Of a stretch of DNA of 64,000 bases, positions 54,609 through 64,000 are shown piece by piece. The notes beneath the pieces are model-generated. The model was not told the origin of the DNA, did no database searches, and saw only the letters and a list, made by a program, of their open reading frames with translations. Position 1 is the stretch's first letter, and each line of letters begins with the position of its first letter. The DNA lies in assembly GCF_050003625.1 (NCBI RefSeq), contig NC_134398.1:111576145-111640144 (forward strand), read 5' to 3'. This DNA is from Haematobia irritans. Taxonomy: Eukaryota; Arthropoda; Insecta; Diptera; Muscidae. The position numbers and the translations under genes are program-made.

Positions 54609-56989
54609 CACACAAAAAATTATCACCAAACTGTTTTCAATTAAACATTTAACTGAATTTGGAAACGGATTCAATTAATATGTTAATTGATTCAATTAAT
54701 TATTTAATCAAATTCGAATAAAAACCAATTTAAAAAATGATTGATATTTGTTACGTATCAAATTAAAATATTAATTGATTCAATCAATTTGTTAATCAAT
54801 TCGGAAATAATTTTCAATTACAAACGTTATTGAACATTTTTCCGTTTCTAATTACACATGTGATTGATCCAATCAACTTTGTGATTGAAATTGAATAATT
54901 TTGACGTAGGTTTCGTCGTCCGTTACCACGCAGTCAAACTTCGTCAGCATCGTCGTGTACAGCCTCCGGGATCGCGCTTTGGCCGTCGCATTTTGTTTAT
55001 CATCCCGATTTGGAGTCACTACCTTCTTGTAAGTCAATAGTCCGGCTCGTTTTTTGGCTCGATGCACGGTTGTAGACGATACACCCAGCTTATTTGCGGC
55101 ATCTCGGAGAGAGAGGTTAGGGTTTCGCTTGAAACTACCGGCAACTCTCTTTGTCGTCTCAGCGGCTTCCGGTTTTCGATTTCCCCCCGATCCAGACTTC
55201 CTGACAAACGTTCCCCAAATACTTTAATTACATTTGTAACGGTTGATTTGGCAACTTTTAGCGATTTTGCCAGCTTTGCGTGCGAGTAGCTCAGATTTTC
55301 GCGATGCGCGAGCAAAATTTTGATACGCTGCTCTTCTTGCTTGGACGGCATTTTGACAACTGAAGAGTGAATTCCAAAATCAAAATAGGATCAATATTCT
55401 ACACACACACACACCTTCAAAATGAGGGTGTTCAGGTTTTTTAAATGCAAAATTGAAAGAAATACGTCAAGTTTATATTGACCAAATTTTGACCTATTAC
55501 CCTTTATTGTAAAAATTGAAAACAATCGACGTTTATTGAAGGTAAGACATTGTGAAATGTGAATACCGTTTTGCATTGAAGCCTGTTTACATTAAACAAA
55601 CTAAAATAATATATTTTTTATTCATTTCTTTTAGTGACCAATTTTATTTTATGAAATTGGTCAATCTATCAACTCCGTCATTTTATCAAATATATAAGAA
55701 TATAAGAATATGTTTGCAATCAAAAGGTGGGTGCCATATTGATCTTTTAAAATTATAATTTTTTCACTCCTAGTTTTCTTAAAACCAAGAGCGGTATGGG
55801 TTTGTTGGTATGGGTCTTGAAGTTGCGAAGTAGCTTGAATTTCGGCATTAGATTGAATTTTTGTTTTACCTGCCTTTTTCAGTTTGAACCCAAGTAGAGA
55901 GCAGTATACCTGATATATAAACTAATGAGCTGAATTATGTAATGGTAAAAAGGTTCTTTCTTTTGAATTTAAAAATATGAAAAATATCCGAAAATAATAA
56001 AAATATGTATTTTCCATTTATTTTTTTCTATTTCCAGAATTTGCAAAGTATCATCAACATAATACCAAATATTACATTGTTTTGCAATTTTTTTGTCTTT
56101 GATTGGTTCAAGTTTTAATATACGAATTCAATGTGTGGAAATTTTGGAAACGAATTGTACTAAAATTAAATTACCGAGCTCCTTAATACACCTTTTTATG
56201 CTAAAAGACTACAACTGCAAAAGAAGATTATAAATCTGCAACCTGGAACTAAGAATTGAACTTGATATTCTATACAGGTAATGTTTAACAAAATTAACTT
56301 TTAATTGAACAAAATTAAATTCGAATTATTCTGTTTACTTTCAGAAAAACTAATTTAGCTTACAGGCTGCTGATTTATTGGAAATATAGGCGCATTTACA
56401 TATTAGAAGGAACATGCTGACATGGTTATTATGAAAAGGAAGATAATGATTTATATAGTCTATTTTTGCACCCTATAGTTGTTATTGATAGTAATTGCAT
56501 GTGTAAGTTATGTTAGAACAAAACACAAATGACAAGAACCAAATTTATTTGTCTATTGCATAATTCAAAAAATAATAAAATACTAAATATGTTTTATAAG
56601 AAACACATATTTTCTTTTATTTCAAATAAAACTAAATACGATTTTGGGGGCGCAATATATACATTTTTTGATTGAAATTTATAGCCAATTTCAATTAATT
56701 ATTTAATTGAATGAATCAAATAGTTAATTGATTTTTGTCGCAAAATTAATTAAAATTTTAATTGATTCAATTAAAACTGTGATTGAATTTTATGTTAAAA
56801 ATCAATCACGTTTTTAAGTGATTCAATCACACAATTAATTGATTCCGTGACAAAAGTCAATTAAATTTTTAATTGAAAATCGTGTTGATTTTCAATCAAA
56901 ATGGGTGATTGATACTGAAGACATTTCAATTAAAAACATGATTGAATCCGCGATTTACGTGATTGAAATAAAAAAAAAAAATTTGTGTG
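54609..56989. mobile_element. CAC...GTG element with AATTGATT-type arrays (copy 2, inverted)
   Basis: It starts CACACAAAAAATTATCACC and ends AAATTTGTGTG, TA at both sides. It is the inverse of 5223-7313 with the same arrays and interior; it is larger mainly because of the mariner fragment at 54898-55375. Confidence 0.85.
54898..55351 (-). pseudogene. Mariner transposase N-terminal half inside copy 2
   Basis: From the methionine at 55351: MPSKQEEQRIKILLAHRENL, HAKLAKSLKVAKSTVTNVIK (helix-turn-helix), then a shifted stretch, then HRAKKRAGLLTYKKVVTPN and KFDCVVTDDETYVK, where TDDE holds the first catalytic D. The remaining half of the transposase is absent. At least two frameshifts. Confidence 0.8.
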
Positions 56990-57839
56990 TATGAATCAAT
57001 TTGATTTTTTGCTAAAGCACCTATTTTATTGGTCAACTTTGATGACTTCGTTCAATATAATTCCTATAAATAAAAATAGTTTACAAATTAAATTTTTGTT
57101 ATGTCATGTTTCTGAGATATCCTTATAAAAATTTAAGGATATCTCAGAGACTGCTTTATTAAAAAAATTTTTAACCTCTTTTTTCGAATTCAGGAGATGA
57201 AAACATATAAAAAGCAAACTCTCATCAAATGTAAATTTTAGTGTAAACTAGTGTAATTACTAATTGTTTTTTTTTTTTGCTTTTCATTACAGATTGTCTT
57301 AACATTGTTATGTTTTATTCGCGTGTATAAGGCCAAAGAAGAAAAACAAACGAAAATAAATCCTAGATAACAATCCAACTCAACTTCCAATACTTTGATG
57401 GAATTCAATTTATTTCACACATTTAATAAATGTAGAAGTTAACGCATTAAATGATTTACGGGTTTCATTTCAACATATCATTAAAAAATGACAAATTGTG
57501 TTGCTGGGACAACAAACATTTGTAATTGTTATAGCAGTAAAAATGTTAGCTATTTCAGCAGTTTGCTACTTTAGCAGCGATGTTTGTCAAAAACTTTTAG
57601 CAAACACGTTTGCTAATTCAGCAGCATTTGGTTGCTATTTTAGCTGTAAAAAATGTTTGCTGTTTCAACTAACGAATGTTTGCTGAAACAACTACATGCT
57701 ACTGCTGTCCCTTTTTCAGCAAACAAAAACTGCTGTTTTAGCAAACATTTTTGGTACTATGAGTAACAAAACCATACTCTTTGAATATTTTATTTTGTAT
57801 TTTGTAGCTGCAGGGAAGCTTAGAGAAGTATCTCTTGAG

Positions 57840-58020
57840 TTCGCCCCCAAAGTTTTTCAATGGGATTGAAAAACTTTGGACTGACTTGGCCACTCAACAA
57901 CGTTCGAATTATGATCCCAAAACCATTCACTCACCAACTTTGATGAGAGTTTCGGGTCGTTATCCTGCTGATATTTCCAAACAAGTGAAATATTTTCCTC
58001 AGTGAATGTGTGCATAAAGG
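57840..58020. other. Catalytic region of the split Tc1 relic
   Basis: Part of the entry 53234-58260. The + strand here shows GATTGAAAAACTTTGG, the complement of the NPIEKLWG coding segment, and CTGCTGATATTTCCA, the complement of WKYQQ. Confidence 0.7.
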
Positions 58021-58896
58021 TTGAATTACACACCATTCGTCACTCCGTGCGTTGAAGGAAAGGTTGTTTTTTCTGTTTGTGGCAGACTATTCGAGCTTTT
58101 GATTTCAAAGAGAAATTTCAACTCTTCAATCATCGGACGCATTGTACGCATTGAACGCATGGTATGTAATTCTACCTTAACTGTCTCCCACATATTCTGG
58201 TACACAAATCCATCCATTATATTTATATAAGATGTATCGGACCTACTCCCTCAAACTCGTCTTCTGTCAGACCTCTCATATGTTTCGAAAATCAGCTGAG
58301 GCAGATGGTGTATTTATTAATCGTCATTACTGGTTCATGACTGTTACAAAAGCTATGTTCAGATTTGCTTATTTCTATATTCAAATTCTAACTATTCAAT
58401 TAATTATTATGAAATCCTATAGCTAATGTTGTTATACTTATATTTAGATATTTATAACTTAATTTAGCTCTGATAATTTCACCAATAAGAAAAAGCTCTA
58501 CATACACGATTTCATGTTATAATATATGACAACATATACATTTCAATTGAAACTTAAACATTTCATTAATAATTTATAAAATCCATAAAGTTTTAGAAAA
58601 ATCGTCATTACCATTGTACGTGGTTTATATGCCATTATATATCGCAACAAAATGCTTATATTATTTTCATGCTTTTTCATATACACCTATTTTACTGTCC
58701 ACATAATATTCGACGATTTTTGTGAATTTACTTTATTTTATTATTTGTCCTATCTGAATTCTAATCTAATTTTCAAATATACAAAATATGCCTACTTTAC
58801 AAATAATACTGAAATATTCAATAAAAAACATAAAATAGAAAAACCATGACCTCGTTAAAAAAAAAAATACTTACACATATTTTTCTGTCCACATGT

Positions 58897-59248
58897 GTAT
58901 ATACAATGAAGCTCTTTCTATAATGAAAAACTTTCAAAAACACTGCTGTTTCCTTTCCATTATCTTGTATTCTGATATAATTTTTGGTCCCGTCAAGATA
59001 TAGAGAAGTTCGATAGTATAAATTGAAAGGGAAAGAAATATTCAATTAAAAAGTTTATTTTCGTTAAACTTATGTATTAAGGAAAATTAACAATTACTAT
59101 TTTCGCCCGATAATGCGAACTTAATACCAGGATCCGCGATCCCTTATTTTTCTAATGGATCGCGGTAAGTAAACATTTAAATAAAATGTATAACTAAAAT
59201 TCAGTTTAAAAATGAAATCTTGATTGTTTTCAATAGAAGCCATCTTTA
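58897..59248. other. AT-rich spacer with a weak MITE remnant
   Basis: ATAATGCGAACTTAATACC near 59112 recalls the ACTCGAACTTAATACCC end of the AGGTGGGTATTAAGTTCG MITEs. ATGGATCGCGG after ATCCGCGATCCC forms a small palindrome. Confidence 0.35.
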
Positions 59249-59250
59249 TA

Positions 59251-60178
59251 CACGCAAAGAAAAAAAACGTTTGGAAAACGTGTACCGAAAACGTTTTTCT
59301 TTTGTTAGAGTTTTTTGAATTGCTTCCAAAATTTTAAACTTTTATCACCAAAAAAATTCGTTTGTTACAAAATTTTTATTTTTTCAATAAAAAAAGTTAT
59401 TTTTGAAACAACAACACAGTCCATTTCGTTTATATCAAACACTGTTCTTTTCTCACTTTAGGTCTTTAATAAGACACATTTTACACTTCAAAATTTAATA
59501 TACTACAATAGAATGTTGAACATTTTTTCGGAATCTTCCGAACATATCTGGAATATATGTAAAAAAAAAAAAAAAACAAAACAAAAAAAAACTTTGGTCG
59601 AAGCAGGGATCGAACCCACGACCCTTGGCATGCAAGTCGGACGTAGCTACCACTGCACCACGGTGACAAACTAAATGTTTGTTTCTGTTAAATAAACTTT
59701 GTTTATTCGGTTCGTGGGCGCCGCAAGCTATGCTATATAAATATAACTTATATGGATATTTATCTATTGATGACCATAACAGGTACATAGCCCAGTGGTT
59801 AGTGTGTTGGCTTACAAAGTGCATGGTCCGCGGTTCGATTCTCCGTCCAGGCGAAAGGTAAAAAAAATTTTAAAAATTTATAAAATCGTATAATTTCTTC
59901 TAAATTGTTGGTATTACAGGAAAAGGTGTTAAGAACTAAAAAACCTCGTGGATGTGAGAAAGATGTGAGGGAAAATGCAATTAGCAAGAAAACAATGTTT
60001 TTTTTTTTTGAGTTTGTCCTTATGAAATTGTTTTTACATCCTGGAAAAGAATAAACGTTTATCACAAAAAGTATATACTTTTCTCCCAAATACACTTCCT
60101 TACAGCGAAAAGCAAATGAGAAACGAACTTTGTTTGTCTAAAATTTCGTTTGGGAGGAAAGAATTATTTTTTTGCGTG
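59251..60178. mobile_element. CAC...GTG element with AAACGTTT repeats and tRNA-like pair (928 bp)
   Basis: It starts CACGCAAAGAAAAAAAACG and ends TATTTTTTTGCGTG, flanked by TA on both sides. Ends carry AAACGTTT/CAAACGAAA instead of the AAACATAT of the A type. The centre is clearly related to the A type (tRNA-like pair, CTAAAAAACCTCGTGGATGT). Confidence 0.85.
59597..59855. ncRNA. Divergent pair of tRNA-like units (928-bp element)
   Basis: - strand 59668-59597: GTGGTGCAGTGGTAGCTACG and GTGGGTTCGATCCC, followed by a T-run interrupted by G. + strand 59781-59855: TAGCCCAGTGGTTAGTGTG and CGCGGTTCGATTCTCC. Both sets of boxes are better preserved than the element ends. Confidence 0.65.
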
Positions 60179-60653
60179 TACCCTTTACCACTACTATGAT
60201 ACAGGGTATAATAAGTTTGTTCATTTGTATGTAACGCCAAGAAGGAAAAGTCTGAGACCCTTCGTTTAGTATACCGATCGTCTTGGAATTAAATTCTGAG
60301 TCGATTTAGCGATGTTTGTATGTCTGTCAGTTCATGTATTTTTGTGCGCAAAGTACAGGTCGCAGTTTAAGTCCGATCGTCCTCAAATTTGGCATAGGGT
60401 CGTTTTTTGGAACAAAGACAATCGCTATTGATTGAAATTCCGTACATCCGAATATTTTATGAGTCTCGAAAACCTTGCAAAATATCAGCCAAATTGGTTC
60501 AGATTTAGATATAGCTCCCATATATATCTTTCGTCCGATTTAGACTTATATAGCAACAGAGGCCAAAGTTTACTACCGATTTTCGTGAAATTTTGCACAG
60601 AGAGTAGTATTGACATTCTACCAATGCTTGAAATCGGTTCAGATTTAGATATA

Positions 60654-60996
60654 GGAGCCACCGTGGTGCAATGGTTAGCATGCCCGCCTTGCATACAGAA
60701 GGTCGTGGGTTCGATTCCTGTTTCGACCGAACACCAAAAAGTTTTTCAGCGGTGGATTATCCCACCTCAGTAATGCTGGTGACATTTCTGAGGGTTTCAA
60801 AACTTCTCTAAGTGGTTTCTCTGCAATGTGGAACGCCGTTCGGACTCGGCTATAAAAAGGAGGTCCCTTGTCATTGAGCTTAACATGGAATCGGGCAGCA
60901 CTCAGTGATAAGAGAGAAGTTCACCAATGTGGTATCACAATGGACTGAATAGTCTAAGTGAGCCTGATACATCGGGCTGCCACCTAACCTAACCTA
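60654..60996 (+). mobile_element. tRNA-headed SINE, full length
   Basis: GGAGCCACCGTGGTGCAATG head, B box GGTTCGATTCC, body, LINE-like tail and CCTAACCTAACCTA end. Inserted in a subrepeat of the surrounding element. Confidence 0.9.
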
Positions 60997-61071
60997 TATA
61001 TAGCTCCCATACATATCTTTCGTCCGATTTGCACTTATATGGCCTCAAAAGCCAGAGTTTTACCCTGACTT

Positions 61072-61792
61072 CAGTGTTGCCAGGTGACTTTTGAATCTTC
61101 CCCCCCAAATCGTAAGAAAAAACCCCTAAATTGGTCTAGAGCTTTTTCAAAAACCGCCAAAAATTTAAGGATGTAAAAACTAGAAAATTAAAAATTAAAT
61201 TGAATAAAAATATATAGAAAAATAAACGAAATTTAGTAAATATATACATTATTCGTTACAAAGAGTCTAAAATTTTAAATCGTCTGCCGTAGCAGTGTAC
61301 AAATTGTAGGTGTTACATTATAAGACCCATAGGTTAGGTTAGGTGGCACATTGTAGTGAAACCACTTAGAGAAGCTTTGAAACACACAGAAGCGTCACCA
61401 GCATTACTGAGGTGGGATAATCCACCGCTGAAAGACTCTTTAGTGTTCGGTCGAAGCAGGAATCGAACCCGCGACCTTGTGTATGCAAGGCGGGCATACT
61501 AACCATTGTATCACTGTGGCTCTCTAAAACCCACAATCTTAAAATGCTTTCTTAATTTGTTTTTAACTGTGTAATATTAAAAATGCCCTTTCAAAAGAAG
61601 AAGTTGAAAAGTATAATGAAAATAATGGTAATGCATGCTTGTTAATATTTAGGAACTTAGGTTGATTTCCTGTATCCTTTTTCTCTAACTTCATGCCAGA
61701 ATTGTTCCAAGATATTTTTTACCCCTAAAAATCCCCTTAAACGTGAAAAAACCCTCTAAATTTGGGGGAAAATCCCTAACCTGGCAACACTG
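61072..61792. mobile_element. hAT-type MITE with 8-bp duplication CCTGACTT
   Basis: The ends CAGTGTTGCCAGGT and ACCTGGCAACACTG are flanked by CCTGACTT at 61064-61071 and 61793-61800. Joined flanks restore ACCCTGACTTGCTTCAAAT of the host subrepeat. Its interior has an inverted CCCCAAATC/TTTGGGGGAAAATCCC pair and the SINE at 61330-61524. Confidence 0.92.
61330..61524 (-). mobile_element. SINE with internal deletion inside a hAT MITE
   Basis: On the minus strand it has head (GGTTAGTATGCCCGCC, GGTTCGATTCC), a start of the body, then directly GTGCCACCTAACCTAACC; about 150 bp of body and tail are missing. Confidence 0.85.
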
Positions 61793-62602
61793 CCTGACTT
61801 GCTTCAAATTTTGCACGAGAGGTACGTTTAACGGTATCGTTATGTGTGCCAAATTTGGTTAAAATCTGTTCAGATTTACAATAGCTCCCATATATATCTT
61901 TCGTCCGATTTGGACTTATATGTCCTCAAAAGCCAGAGTTTTGCCGTGAATTACTTCAAATTTTGAACAAGGAGTACATTTAATAGTATCGGTAAGTGTG
62001 CCAAATTTGGCTGAAATCGCTTCAGATTTAAATATATCTCCCATATATATCTTTCGCCCGATTTACACTCATATGACCACGAGGGCCAAAGTTATACTCC
62101 CATTTACGTGAAATTGCAGAATTATTATTCTAACTACGAGTATGCATGTCAAATTTAGTCAAAATCGGTTCAGATTATATATAGCTCTAATATATAAATA
62201 CGTACACCAAAGCTGGGAAATATGGTAGACTGTTTCATATTTTAGACCCATTTTCAATGGGATTTTCCTCCAATTGACTGGACAGTTTCCACTACTGTGG
62301 TACAGGGTATAAAAAGTTTGTTTTTCTAACATTGTGTTTCATCCCAGGGCGTTAGCCGATTTAAATTTTAATTCTAGAGTTTTTGTAAAAGTAAAAAAAT
62401 TGTCTCCATTAAAAGTATTTGTATCTGGAAATGCAAACCTTTATAATGCTCCCAGAAAATTTGAAGTAGTTGATATGGTAACACAAATGTTTGTCTATAT
62501 AGTGGTGAAGGGTATAATATAGTCGGCTCCACCCGGCTTTAGACTTTATTTACTTGTTTTATATAAATTATTAGTTTTTTTTTTACAGATGCAATTCTCA
62601 GT

Positions 62603-62815
62603 AAAGGTGGGTACTATGTTTGATTTTCGTGTTGAAAACCACTTTCTTTTTGGGATTACTTTTCCTTAAATAATAAAAATTATAAATGAAAACAAACATA
62701 TTCCTGTAAAGTCTTCCCGAAATCTAGAGGAAGAGGAAACTGTCCATCAATTGAGCTAATTTATCTGCTTTATATTGAACTGTTTTAATAAAGTAACTGC
62801 GAAAATCGCGCGCTT
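62603..62815. mobile_element. Partial MITE, AGGTGGGTACTATGTTCG family
   Basis: AGGTGGGTACTATGTTTG and TTTCGTGTTGAAAACC at the left match the family. The right terminus is replaced by mariner-derived sequence from about 62815. Confidence 0.6.
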
Positions 62816-62940
62816 CAGTAAATAAGCAAAATTGTCGATTTTGGAGTGAAGATAAGCCAGAAGCATTGCAAGCGCAAAAAATGAATTCAGAAAGTTGGAC
62901 TAAGCGGTTGGACGATTTGAGGCGCAGTTGGGGTTAAGAT
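62816..62940 (+). pseudogene. Mariner transposase remnant with internal deletion
   Basis: The frame reads VNKQNCRFWSEDKPEALQAQ, then KMNSESWTKRLDDLRRSWG. The first part belongs just after the first catalytic D, the second to the extreme C terminus, so the catalytic core between them has been deleted. Confidence 0.7.
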
Positions 62941-63673
62941 TAGCATGAAATAGTTACTATCGATTTAAATAATGATTTCATGCATTTTTATGAATTTTGT
63001 GTATACACACAAAAAAATAACTGGAAATAAATATTAACAACTTTATTTGTATGTTAAATCTGCTGATGATCAACAAATTTGTCTATTGAATATCAGGCAT
63101 TTGTTGTTGAAATGTGTTTGTAGATGCTTGACAGAGGAAATAATAGAAATATTCTGAATTTTCAACAAATTATTTTGTTGCGAAAATAGTTGACTGCTAT
63201 CGATATGAAAACAAAAATACAAGACTGGTTACGCGCACATCGAGAACATGTACGAAAGCTAAAAGAAGTATGCGAAGAATACCGTTAGAACAAAATGAGT
63301 ATGAGCACATGCACGTGTATGATAGCAAGCAAAGAGCTCATTCATCAGAGAATACAGAAAAGCATTTTTAAATGTCTGCGAAAAATTTATATTTTTCAAT
63401 TTGGTAGTTTCTTAAATGTGTTTGTTGCATGAGATAATTAATAAAACCATATTAATATCGGGATTAGAGGTTTTACAATTCTAACTAAGTAGAATATATA
63501 TCACTGGGCAAAAAGTTGTCAAAATGCTTGCTAGACCTTGGACTACTCAAGTTTAAAATCGTCATATATTTACAAAACTGAGTATAGGATTTTCGACACA
63601 AAAATGTTACATGTTCCCCGTCCAAAAATAGCATTTTGGTCATATTCCTTCTCTGTGTGTACTTAACAAAATA
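62941..63673. other. Spacer, possible decayed CAC-type element end
   Basis: TA-CACACAAAAAAATAACTGG at about 63002 followed by CAACAAAT/ATTTGTTG repeats looks like one end of another element of the CAC...GTG group; no right end was identified. No gene seen. Confidence 0.35.
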
Positions 63674-64000
63674 AAGGGTGATTCTTTTGAGGTTAGGATT
63701 TTCATGCATTAGTATTTGACAGATCACGTGGGATTTCAGACATGGTGTCAAAGAGAAAGATGCTCAGTATGCTTTGACATTTCATCATGAATAGACTTAC
63801 TAACGAGCCACAACGTCGAATTTTCAGTGAATGGGCCCTAGAAAAGTTGGCAGAAAATCCGCTTTTTTATCGACAAATTTTGTTCAGCGATGAGGCTCAT
63901 TTCTGGTTGTATGGCTACGTAAATAAGCAAAATTGCCGCATTTGGAGTGAAGAGCAACCAGAAGCCGTTCAAGAACTGCCCATGCATCCCGAAAAATGCA
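63674..64000 (+). mobile_element. Mariner-family transposon, deleted copy, cut by window end
   Basis: The 5' end GGGTGATTCTTTTGAGG and a leader with GACAGATCACGTGGGATTTC and ATTTCATCATGAATAGAC lead to a start MNRLTNE. Then the frame jumps to PQRRIFSEWALEKLAENP and FSDEAHFWLYGYVNKQNCRI with the first catalytic D, because most of the HTH region is deleted. The element runs off the right edge. Confidence 0.8.

Larger units (their letters stand above)
53566..57763. mobile_element. CAC...-type element with AGCAAACA/TGTTTGCT subterminal repeats
   Basis: The left end is CACTCATAGAAAAAAGTC and the right end GGTACTATGAG, with TA at both sides. About 150 bp at the left and 260 bp at the right are filled with TTTGCTGTTT/TAGCAAAC/CAGCAAACA variants. 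It is inserted in the Tc1 element and itself contains the 54609-56989 element. Confidence 0.75.
53234..58260 (-). pseudogene. Tc1-like transposase relic, split by insertions
   Basis: From the N-terminal side (high coordinates): IMDGFVYQNMWETV-like segment (about 58220-58170), WKYQQDNDPKLSSKLVSEWF with the second catalytic D, EWPSQS, and after a frameshift NPIEKLWG with the catalytic E (about 57860). It is then interrupted; further on CRKLISSMS (53526-53560) and, after another insertion, KRIEAVLKNPGEYTGY and a stop (53282-53232). The DD34E-type motifs and the ending are typical of Tc1. Frameshifts and insertions make it dead. Confidence 0.85.
52943..58896 (-). mobile_element. Tc1-like transposon, outermost layer of a four-level nest
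   Basis: Inverted ends of about 60 bp: CACATGTGGACAGAAAAATA on the left and the complement at 58896, with TA on both sides. The transposase pieces at 53234-53282 and 57790-58260 (minus strand) belong to it. Everything between 53283 and 57763 is later insertion. Removing the insertions leaves an element of roughly 1.5 kb, the usual Tc1 size. Confidence 0.85.
60181..62558 (+). repeat. CCCATATATAT-subrepeat element (copy 4), with nested insertions
   Basis: Begins CCTTTACCACTACTATGATA and GGGTATAATAAGTTTG, then CTGAGTCGATTTAGCG; diverged subrepeats of about 160-180 bp (ATATAGCTCCCATATATATC, TTTCGTCCGATTT, AGCCAGAGTTTTGCC, GTGTGCCAAATTTGG) follow; ends GTGAAGGGTATAATATAGTC ... TTTATTTACTTGTTTT. 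Contains a SINE (60654-60996) and a hAT MITE (61072-61792). The short terminal match ACCAC-TATG-CAGGGTATA near both ends suggests a defined element. Confidence 0.7.

Overview
This window is intergenic and intronic DNA of a fly. The evidence is the nearly complete similarity of two split genes to dipteran proteins (from memory), short introns with GT/AG ends, high AT content, and families of dipteran-type transposons, tRNA-headed SINEs and mariner/Tc1 relics. A calyptrate, probably muscid, fly fits best, but I could not test the species. An assembly gap of 100 N lies at 21269-21368.

Only two protein-coding host genes are supported. On the + strand, a complete four-exon RPB11/POLR2J gene (18762-19287; 117 aa) encodes a subunit of RNA polymerase II. 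On the - strand, the 3' part of a CLIP-170/CLIP-190 (restin-family) microtubule plus-end gene runs from 52021 down to 26772. A 3.8-kb coiled-coil exon (48102-51883) is followed by a short exon (47902-48036) that can end the protein at a stop codon lying inside a splice donor. Alternatively that exon splices, in perfect phase, across a 20.8-kb intron to two exons at 26892-27103 and 26772-26815. These encode the two C-terminal zinc knuckles of the CLIP-170 family. Most sequence right of 27.1 kb is therefore intronic to this gene. The CAP-Gly exons are not in the window and should lie beyond its right edge. RPB11 and the CLIP gene converge on a 7.5-kb block of retroelements.

Left part (1-18.4 kb): a 173-bp tandem repeat, a 2.7-kb element with reiterated splice-site-flanked modules, a 2.1-kb element with AATTGATT-like subterminal repeats, a 5.4-kb head-to-tail array of a 1.3-kb element, several MITEs, a relic with a MADF-like reading frame, and a 166-bp satellite invaded by three copies of a 0.77-kb element. 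Middle (19.4-26.6 kb): a jockey/I-type LINE RNase H relic, an LTR retroelement fragment, SINEs arranged as a large inverted repeat around TA microsatellites, and other repeats.

CLIP intron (27.1-47.9 kb): a dense cluster of elements with CAC...GTG ends, 2-bp (usually TA) target duplications, family-specific subterminal repeats and, in several cases, a divergent pair of tRNA-like Pol III units. Two of these elements interrupt a LINE reverse transcriptase relic, and one sits inside a tRNA-like segment of a sister element, so exact empty sites can be read within the window. The right part (52-64 kb) holds a four-level nest of transposons, another tRNA-like-bearing element, hAT MITEs with 8-bp duplications, SINEs and deleted mariner copies.

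The most novel signal is the group of tRNA-like-bearing DNA elements; the most useful annotation result is the remote zinc-knuckle end of the CLIP gene.
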